9,793 bases of DNA from Candidatus Nomurabacteria bacterium RIFOXYD2_FULL_35_12 (lineage in GTDB: Bacteria > Patescibacteriota > Minisyncoccia > Phycocordibacterales > UBA9973): the NCBI GenBank assembly GCA_001786365.1, contig MFWK01000002.1, positions 1-9,793 of the forward strand, read 5' to 3'. The notes under the pieces were generated by a model. That model saw only the letters and a program-made list of their open reading frames with translations, made no database searches and was not told the DNA's origin. Positions 5,455 through 9,793 of this stretch are shown here, one piece after another. The translations under genes and the position numbers were made by a program. The stretch's first letter is position 1. Each line of letters starts with the position of its first letter.

Positions 5455-7038
5455 ATGTATTGGGCTGATTCAATATCCGAAAAAGCAAAAACGCTATATA
5501 AAGAAAAGATAAAAGCAGGCATTCCGCTTGTCATTCGTGATGAAAAGACGTTGTCTGGACGTGTTCATGTGGGAAGTCTGCGAGGGCTTGCAATTCACGG
5601 AATTGTAGAAGAGTTTTTAAAAGATCAGAAAATTCCTTGTAAATATTTTTTTGAATTCAATGATTTTGATCCGATGGATGGTTTGCCAGTGTATTTGGAT
5701 CAAGAAAAATTCTTACCACATATGGGCAAGCCTCTATGTGATGTGCCTTCTCCGGATGGTAAAGCAAAAAATTATGCTGAATATTTTGGAGATGAATTTG
5801 CTGGCGTGATATCTGAGCTCGGTTTTGTTCCGGAATATTATCGTTCTAGTACTTTGTATAGATCTGGTAAATATAATTCTGTTATAAAAACAGCTCTTCT
5901 AAATGCTGATAAAATACGAGCGATTTATAAAAAAGTTTCTAATTCCCAAAAAGAAGATTCTTGGCTTCCTCTTTCCGTAATTTGTGAAAAATGTGGAAAA
6001 GTTGGCACGACACGAGCGAGTTTATTTGATGGGGAAATGGTTTCTTATGAATGTGGAGATTTTGTAAAATGGGCGAAAGGGTGCGGATATAAAGGTAAAA
6101 TCTCGCCTTTTGATGGTAAAGCCAAGCTTCCATGGAAAGTAGAATGGGCAGCAAAGTTTTCAGTAATGAATGTGGACATAGAGGGTGGAGGGAAAGATCA
6201 TTCCACCAAAGGCGGAGCTAGAGAAATTGCAGACGCTATTTCGCGTGAAGTTTTCAAACGCGAACCGCCTATGAATATTCCTTATGAATTTTTTAATGTT
6301 GGTGGCAAGAAGATGTCTTCTTCAAAAGGTGCTGGTTCATCTTCTAGAGAAGTTGCAGATTTATTGCCTCCGCATATTTTGCGTTTGCTTCTTATCCAAA
6401 AAGATCCAAAGAGAGTCATAGAATTTATTCCTGACGGTGATACTGTTCCAATTCTTTTTGATACTTATGATAAATTTGCGCAGGATTATTTTGCAGATGT
6501 GAAGGATGATTTTACGAGGTTGTTTCCTTTTGTGCACTTACCAAAAGAAAGAAAGGATATGACAAAAAGGATTTTACCTCGTTTTTCCGAAATTGCTTTT
6601 CTTGTTCAGATGCCTCATGTTGATATAGAAAAACAAATAGAGAAAGAAGAGGGGACAGTTCTAAAAGAAGCTGATATTAAAGAGTTAGAAATGAGAAAAA
6701 AATATGCGGAAAAGTGGCTCTCGACTTATGCTCCAGAAGATTATAAATTTGAAATCCAAAAAGAATTACCGGAATTAGTAAAAGGTTTATCTGTTGAGCA
6801 AAAAGGTGCCCTCTCTCAGGTTTTGGCATTTTTAGAAGCAGAAAAAAATCTAGATGGGCAGATACTTCATACAAAACTTCATGAGATAAAAACTACTTTG
6901 AACATAGAGCCTAAAAAACTTTTTAGCGCAATTTATATTTCAATTTTAGGAAAAGAGTCTGGTCCAAAAGCTGGATGGTTTTTATCTGTCCTACCGAAAG
7001 ATTTTTTAATAAAAAGATTTAAAGAAGTTGTAAAATAA
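5455..7038 (+). CDS. lysK: Class I lysyl-tRNA synthetase
   Basis: 527 residues. It charges tRNA-Lys with lysine using a class I Rossmann catalytic domain, unlike the usual bacterial class II LysS. Seen: HIGH-type motif HVGS at 38-41 in SGRVHVGSLRG, KMSKS-type motif KMSSSKG at 286-292, conserved EFNDFDPMDGLP (67-78), EWAAKFSVMNVDIEGGGKDHSTKGG (with the catalytic core, about 230-254), and a possible zinc site formed by Cys 177, 180, 200 and 210. The C-terminal half is helical, as expected for the anticodon-binding part. Class I LysRS is typical of archaea, spirochaetes, some alphaproteobacteria and Patescibacteria; here it supports the lineage call. No Shine-Dalgarno site; promoter just upstream. 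A hairpin follows the stop by 17 bases. Confidence 0.95.
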   Translation: MYWADSISEKAKTLYKEKIKAGIPLVIRDEKTLSGRVHVGSLRGLAIHGIVEEFLKDQKIPCKYFFEFNDFDPMDGLPVYLDQEKFLPHMGKPLCDVPSPDGKAKNYAEYFGDEFAGVISELGFVPEYYRSSTLYRSGKYNSVIKTALLNADKIRAIYKKVSNSQKEDSWLPLSVICEKCGKVGTTRASLFDGEMVSYECGDFVKWAKGCGYKGKISPFDGKAKLPWKVEWAAKFSVMNVDIEGGGKDHSTKGGAREIADAISREVFKREPPMNIPYEFFNVGGKKMSSSKGAGSSSREVADLLPPHILRLLLIQKDPKRVIEFIPDGDTVPILFDTYDKFAQDYFADVKDDFTRLFPFVHLPKERKDMTKRILPRFSEIAFLVQMPHVDIEKQIEKEEGTVLKEADIKELEMRKKYAEKWLSTYAPEDYKFEIQKELPELVKGLSVEQKGALSQVLAFLEAEKNLDGQILHTKLHEIKTTLNIEPKKLFSAIYISILGKESGPKAGWFLSVLPKDFLIKRFKEVVK

Positions 7039-7055
7039 TCTCCCATAAATAGATA

Positions 7056-7083
7056 TACCCCGATTGCGAGGCAATCAGGGGTA
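7056..7083. terminator. Hairpin after lysK, possible terminator
   Basis: TACCCC-GATTGC (7056-7067) pairs with GCAATC-A-GGGGTA (7071-7083) around a 3-base loop, with one bulged A: 12 pairs in all. The following bases, CTTGTGTTTC, are only moderately T-rich, so termination would be inefficient. It could instead be the first helix of the structured region that follows. Confidence 0.45.
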
Positions 7084-7092
7084 CTTGTGTTT

Positions 7093-7433
7093 CAGCACCG
7101 AATTGTGCCGAAAGGATATTGGCGCACCTCATCACTGACCATCCAGTTCGGAGAGAACCGAACTAGCATTTCCCTCTATGATGAGGTGCGCACTGGCATC
7201 TGCAAAGAACAAGTTGGAGGAGGCCCTACCCGCACCCGCATCTTGCGTGACCAAGAAGTGTGGGTAGAGCGCTCCAGGGCCGTGGGAATACCTCGCAACT
7301 CTTAGGTTTCCAACACGCGCCACTTAGTAAAACATTAGTATCTAGGTGGGAGGAGTCCGTCCTATAATCTTTCCACCGATGCCGAGAACACCGATCCAGA
7401 CTAGAAAGGCACCCCCCTCACCTAGAATACTAA
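7093..7433 (+). ncRNA. Candidate structured RNA of unassigned class
   Basis: About 340 bases, clearly richer in G+C than the flanks, with no convincing protein. Helices visible in order: GCAC/GTGC (7095-7108). A perfect 13-base stem follows, 7122-7134 with 7179-7191, whose loop contains a perfect 7-base hairpin (AGTTCGG 7145-7151 with CCGAACT 7158-7164). Next, GGCCCT 7222-7227 pairs with AGGGCC 7276-7281, continued by ACCCGCAC 7228-7235 with GTGTGGGT 7258-7265, capped by CGCA/TGCG (7237-7247). Last, TTAGTATCTAGGTG 7335-7348 pairs with 7419-7433 with one bulge, enclosing AGGA/TCCT (7351-7363). The one non-Watson-Crick pair in the 8-base helix is G-U only if the plus strand is transcribed, hence the strand call. 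It lacks tmRNA, SRP and standard RNase P signatures. rnpB lies beside mraZ in some bacteria, and GTGTGGGTAGAGC faintly recalls a conserved RNase P segment, but conserved regions I and V are not found. Confidence 0.45.
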
Positions 7434-7478
7434 AACTATAAAACTAAGGCGTAAATAAGTCAACGAGTAAGTAAAAAG

Positions 7479-7487
7479 TTATCCACA
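7479..7487 (+). promoter_or_regulatory. Consensus DnaA box upstream of mraZ
   Basis: TTATCCACA, an exact match to the bacterial DnaA-box consensus, lies eight bases before the -35 box of the mraZ promoter. DnaA bound here could regulate the dcw cluster. I see only this one perfect copy in the window, so it does not suggest an origin. Confidence 0.45.
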
Positions 7488-7495
7488 TATAGGGT

Positions 7496-7524
7496 TTGGT
7501 GTTATTTCCTATAAGGAATACAAT
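7496..7524 (+). promoter_or_regulatory. Promoter of the mraZ-rsmH-ftsL-ftsI cluster
   Basis: TTGGTG at 7496-7501 and TACAAT at 7519-7524 are separated by 17 bases, each close to the sigma-70 consensus. Predicted transcription start is near 7531, giving a leader of about 50 bases. Unlike greA, lysK and trxB, this transcript has a leader, and that leader carries the MraZ boxes. Confidence 0.6.
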
Positions 7525-7531
7525 GTATATC

Positions 7532-7551
7532 AAGTGGGAAGAAGTGGGAAA
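7532..7551 (+). promoter_or_regulatory. MraZ operator: two TGGGA boxes with 10-base period
   Basis: Tandem near-identical decamers AAGTGGGAAG and AAGTGGGAAA place TGGGA at 7535-7539 and 7545-7549 with five bases between. MraZ proteins are known to bind TGGGN direct repeats with 5-base spacing in front of their own gene. The boxes start right at the predicted transcription start, a position suited to autorepression of the dcw cluster. E. coli has three boxes; only two are visible here. Confidence 0.75.
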
Positions 7552-7580
7552 CCAGTTTATAAGTAATTTTTTAGAAATTT

Positions 7581-8024
7581 ATGCTCATCGGCGAATATAT
7601 ACACACAATAGATGAAAAGAGCAGAGTTTCTATGCCGGCGAAATTTCGCGCAGAGCTCGGCAAGAAAATTATTATTACGCCCGGACTCGGAAAATGTTTA
7701 TTTATTTTTACATTGAAAGAATGGGAAAAAGTAAGTAATAAACTTTCCAGTTCAGACTCGGATTTATCTTTCTTGAAAGTAGACCAGAGAAATTTCAACA
7801 GATACATGTTTGGGCGTGCGGCAGAGGTGGAAATAGATTCTATCGGCAGAATATTAATTCCGGAATTTCTAAAAGAAAGAATTGGTTTGAAAAATTCAGC
7901 GGCAATTATCGGAGTTAAAGACAGGATAGAAGTTTGGAATGAACGTGCATGGTCGGAGAACAAGGAACTCGTGGAAAAGCAGGCTGAACAATTGGCGGAA
8001 AAGCTTGGAAACGAAGGCAAATAG
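7581..8024 (+). CDS. mraZ: Transcriptional regulator MraZ
   Basis: 147 residues, usual length. MraZ is a ring-forming DNA-binding protein that binds upstream of mraZ and regulates the dcw cluster. It has two AbrB-like half-domains, each with the DxxxR motif: DEKSR at 11-15 (followed by VSMPAKFR) and DSIGR at 86-90 (followed by ILIPEFL). A charged helical C-terminus follows (ENKELVEKQAEQLAEKLG). First gene of the dcw cluster, with its own operator just upstream; rsmH starts one base after its stop codon. No Shine-Dalgarno site is seen before the ATG. Confidence 0.96.
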   Translation: MLIGEYIHTIDEKSRVSMPAKFRAELGKKIIITPGLGKCLFIFTLKEWEKVSNKLSSSDSDLSFLKVDQRNFNRYMFGRAAEVEIDSIGRILIPEFLKERIGLKNSAAIIGVKDRIEVWNERAWSENKELVEKQAEQLAEKLGNEGK

Positions 8025-8025
8025 G

Positions 8026-8985
8026 ATGGAAAGCGTTCATAGGACAGTTCTTTTAAATGAAGCTATAGATGGTTTGAATTTGAGCCCAAAATCATTGGTG
8101 ATTGATGCCACATTTGGTGGCGGAGGGCATAGTCTCGAAATGTGCAAGAGATATTCAGGTATAAAAATAATTGCTCTCGATCAAGACAAAAGCGCTTTTG
8201 GAAAAGCAGAAGGGAAGTTCAAAGATCTGAATTGCGATATCACTTTTGTAAATGAAAATTTTAGGCAACTAGACCATTTAGAAAATTTCGGCGCCTTCGC
8301 CCTCGAGGACATAAGGACAGGGAACCCACGACGCTTAAATTTTCTAAATGGTCCAGTAGATGCGATTATTTTTGATCTAGGTTTGAGTTCTGACCAATTA
8401 GAAAATTCCGGAAGAGGATTTTCTTTCCTAAAAGATGAGCCTTTGCTCATGACAATGAAAGAAAATCCTACAGAAGAAGATGTGACGGCAATGGATGTGG
8501 TAAACACTTGGAGTGAAAAAAGTTTGGCAGACATTATCTATGGTTATGGTGAAGAAAAGTATTCTAGAAAAATAGCCAAAGGGATAGTGGAAGCTAGACA
8601 GAAAATGAAGATTGAGACGACATTTAACTTAGTAAAGATAATTGAGGATGCAGTGCCAAATTTGTATAAAAGAGGAAGAATTCCAAAAAAATTACATTGC
8701 GCCACTAGGACTTTCCAAGCCATACGCATAGCAGTCAATGATGAGTTAGGGGCTTTGAATGATGGATTGGAAAAAGGGTTCAAGATTTTAAAAAATGGAG
8801 GGAGAATGTCAGTGATTTCTTTTCATAGTTTGGAAGATAGAATAGTAAAAAGATTTTTTAGGGAAAAAGTAGAGAAAGGGATAGCCAAGTTGATAAATAA
8901 AAAAGTTATTTTAGCCAGTGATGAAGAAATAAGAAATAATCCGAGGTCAAGAAGTGCAAAGTTGAGAATTTTAGAAAAAATATGA
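8026..8985 (+). CDS. rsmH: 16S rRNA (cytosine-1402-N4)-methyltransferase RsmH
   Basis: 319 residues from ATG at 8026, chosen over an in-frame ATG at 7939 because the latter lies inside mraZ and family members begin at VHRTVLLNEAI. RsmH uses S-adenosylmethionine to N4-methylate C1402 in the decoding centre of 16S rRNA. Seen: SAM motif VIDATFGGGGHS (25-36), ALDQDKSAF (50-58), FDLGLSSDQLENSGRGFSF (116-134), YGYGEEKYSRKIAKGIVEAR (172-191), the rRNA-contact stretch HCATRTFQAIRIAVNDEL (224-241), SVISFHSLEDRIVKRFF (262-278), and the C-terminal NPRSRSAKLRILEK. Residues about 88-106 form an extra segment in GC-rich DNA absent from typical relatives. A weak GAAGG lies eight bases upstream; translation is probably coupled to mraZ. 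The stop overlaps the next start (ATGA). Confidence 0.96.
   Translation: MESVHRTVLLNEAIDGLNLSPKSLVIDATFGGGGHSLEMCKRYSGIKIIALDQDKSAFGKAEGKFKDLNCDITFVNENFRQLDHLENFGAFALEDIRTGNPRRLNFLNGPVDAIIFDLGLSSDQLENSGRGFSFLKDEPLLMTMKENPTEEDVTAMDVVNTWSEKSLADIIYGYGEEKYSRKIAKGIVEARQKMKIETTFNLVKIIEDAVPNLYKRGRIPKKLHCATRTFQAIRIAVNDELGALNDGLEKGFKILKNGGRMSVISFHSLEDRIVKRFFREKVEKGIAKLINKKVILASDEEIRNNPRSRSAKLRILEKI
8287..8334 (+). other. GC-rich in-frame insert within rsmH
   Basis: About 45 bases (clearest at 8290-8334) with roughly two thirds G+C sit in a gene that is otherwise strongly AT-rich. They encode GAFALEDIRTGNPRRL, placed between the NFRQLDHL segment and the conserved VDAIIFDLG strand, where most RsmH proteins have a short loop. 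A small GGCG/CGCC hairpin (8290-8301) and the near-repeat AGGACATAAGGACA are visible. The reading frame and downstream motifs are intact, so the enzyme is probably active. Confidence 0.5.
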
Positions 8986-9344
8986 GACAAATAAGTTTAA
9001 AATTTAATATGTTGGTAAAAAGTGTAAGTATAATCAATAATATTGAGAAACTTATTTTTAATACTATCATTTGGTCTTTTGGAGCACTTGTCCTTTTGTA
9101 TTTAATATTTTTGGGAAATATGGTTAAAAATATTGTAGAGCGAAAAAGCCTCGAAGCAAATGCGCATGTCTTAGGCAGTGAGGTCAGAGAGCTCGAGCTC
9201 ACTTATCTATCTATGTCTAATGATATTGACCTAAATCTCTCATATTCTATGGGTTTTAAAGAAACTCAAGCGACATTTGCAACTCGAAAAACTCTCGGTT
9301 TTGGATCTGTCAATGATTCAAAAGTAGCTCAAAATGATTTCTAG
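8982..9344 (+). CDS. FtsL-like small divisome membrane protein
   Basis: 120 residues, starting in the ATGA overlap with rsmH. A short cytoplasmic N-terminus is followed by one membrane segment (about 25-45: IFNTIIWSFGALVLLYLIFLG). Then comes a predicted coiled coil (about 46-80: NIVERKSLEANAHVLGSEVRELELTYLSM) and a polar tail with LSYSMGFKE. Topology, size and position between rsmH and an FtsI-type gene match FtsL, the bitopic scaffold that activates septal peptidoglycan synthesis with FtsB and FtsQ. FtsL sequences diverge too fast for a firm call by eye, so I leave the symbol empty. It overlaps the next gene by 11 bases. Confidence 0.75.
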   Translation: MRQISLKFNMLVKSVSIINNIEKLIFNTIIWSFGALVLLYLIFLGNMVKNIVERKSLEANAHVLGSEVRELELTYLSMSNDIDLNLSYSMGFKETQATFATRKTLGFGSVNDSKVAQNDF

Positions 9345-9793
9345 CCTTCTTTTTAGATCAAAAATAGTTCTCTTGTGTATTGTAATTTTTTCTTTTATTT
9401 TAATAACAAAGATTTTTTTTGTGCAGATTGTGCATAGAGATGCTTATTCAGAGTTGGCAGATAGACAATACTCCACACCGAGTGGTGACATCTATGAACG
9501 CGGAACTATTTTCTTTACTGATAAAGACGGACAGCTTATCTCGGCAGCCACTCAAACTACTGGTTTTAAAGTTGCTATAGACAATAGTGAAATTCTTGAC
9601 GCGCAGTCAGTTTATGAAAAACTTTCAAAAATAATTAATATTGATTATGGTAATTTTGTAATGAGAGCAGGAAAAGTAAATGATCCTTATGAAGAAATAG
9701 CTTTTCATCTTTCTAAGAAAGAAGCTGATGCTATAACTTTACTTAAAATTCCCGGTGTAAGTGTTTTTAAAGAAAAGTGGCGTTTTTATCCTG
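9334..9793 (+). CDS. ftsI: FtsI/PBP2-type peptidoglycan transpeptidase, N-terminal part
   Basis: Open from ATG at 9334 to the window edge (153 codons), overlapping the FtsL-like gene by 11 bases. Class B penicillin-binding proteins cross-link septal or lateral peptidoglycan. Seen: short cytoplasmic N-terminus, one membrane anchor (about 10-31, IVLLCIVIFSFILITKIFFV), then the start of the PBP dimerisation domain: DRQYSTPSGDIYERGTIF with the conserved R-G pair, DKDGQLISAA, and KEKWRFYP near the edge, matching the family's R(x)YP motif. The catalytic SxxK domain lies beyond the window. Placement after rsmH and an FtsL-like gene favours the divisome enzyme FtsI over an elongation PBP2. Confidence 0.87.
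   Translation, partial: MISSLLFRSKIVLLCIVIFSFILITKIFFVQIVHRDAYSELADRQYSTPSGDIYERGTIFFTDKDGQLISAATQTTGFKVAIDNSEILDAQSVYEKLSKIINIDYGNFVMRAGKVNDPYEEIAFHLSKKEADAITLLKIPGVSVFKEKWRFYP

Noticed and set aside
7087..7305. GTG-started 72-codon plus-strand frame, and a 63-codon frame opposite (7132-7323)
   Set aside because: No family resemblance, no Shine-Dalgarno or leaderless promoter, and the DNA is dominated by inverted repeats that explain the sequence better as RNA. Open frames in both directions are expected in GC-rich DNA.
7093..7433. tmRNA, SRP RNA or standard RNase P RNA
   Set aside because: No tmRNA acceptor end with T-arm and CCA, no SRP GGAAG/AGCAG tip, and no RNase P conserved regions I (AGGAAAGTCC-like) or V (ACAGAA-like) on either strand. 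The faint match at 7258-7270 is not enough.
7939..8025. Upstream start extending RsmH by 29 residues into mraZ
   Set aside because: The extension is mraZ coding sequence in another frame, and RsmH homologues start at the ATG at 8026.
1..9793. CRISPR array, tRNA genes, rRNA, insertion sequence or phage genes
   Set aside because: No regularly spaced direct repeats, cloverleaf sequences, transposase or integrase motifs were seen on either strand.

Overview
The window reads as chromosome from a small-genome bacterium, most likely Patescibacteria (Candidate Phyla Radiation), probably the Parcubacteria branch. The evidence is an AT-rich, tightly packed set of housekeeping genes, a class I (archaeal-type) lysyl-tRNA synthetase, a short YbeY placed between rpsU and ftsA, almost no Shine-Dalgarno sites, and -10 boxes that sit about six bases before start codons (leaderless transcription). 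UGA acts as a stop codon (the 1005-1655 gene and rsmH), so this is not a code-25 lineage such as Gracilibacteria. The lineage call is inference from gene content and style, not from a marker-gene tree.

Layout. On the minus strand at the left edge lies the N-terminal two thirds of a thioredoxin reductase-like flavoprotein (1-737), carrying a perfect palindrome inside its reading frame. A compound palindromic element (760-876) follows. Next is a GC-rich plus-strand gene of unknown function (1005-1655) with its own Shine-Dalgarno site, hairpin and rho-independent terminator. A minus-strand group, rpsU-ybeY-ftsA-ftsZ (4867 down to 1759), supplies ribosomal protein bS21, the rRNA endonuclease YbeY, and the Z-ring pair FtsA/FtsZ. 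Diverging from it on the plus strand are greA (transcript-cleavage factor) and lysK (class I LysRS).

From 7039 to 7580 there is a 540-base stretch without a convincing gene. Its first part is a hairpin followed by about 340 bases of GC-rich, heavily self-complementary sequence that looks like a structured RNA of a class I cannot name. Its second part holds a consensus DnaA box, a good sigma-70-like promoter and a two-copy MraZ operator. These lead into the start of a dcw (division and cell wall) cluster: mraZ, rsmH, a small FtsL-like membrane protein, and the beginning of an FtsI/PBP2-type transpeptidase that runs off the right edge.

Functionally the window joins both halves of the divisome: Z-ring assembly and its membrane tether on the minus strand, and dcw regulation, septal peptidoglycan synthesis and the FtsL-type scaffold on the plus strand. 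Translation and transcription genes lie between them. The points most worth a second look are the unassigned structured region before mraZ, the GC-shifted orphan gene at 1005-1655, the palindromes (one inside trxB), a GC-rich in-frame insert in rsmH, the 92-base ybeY/ftsA overlap, and the combined DnaA-box and MraZ-box control region.
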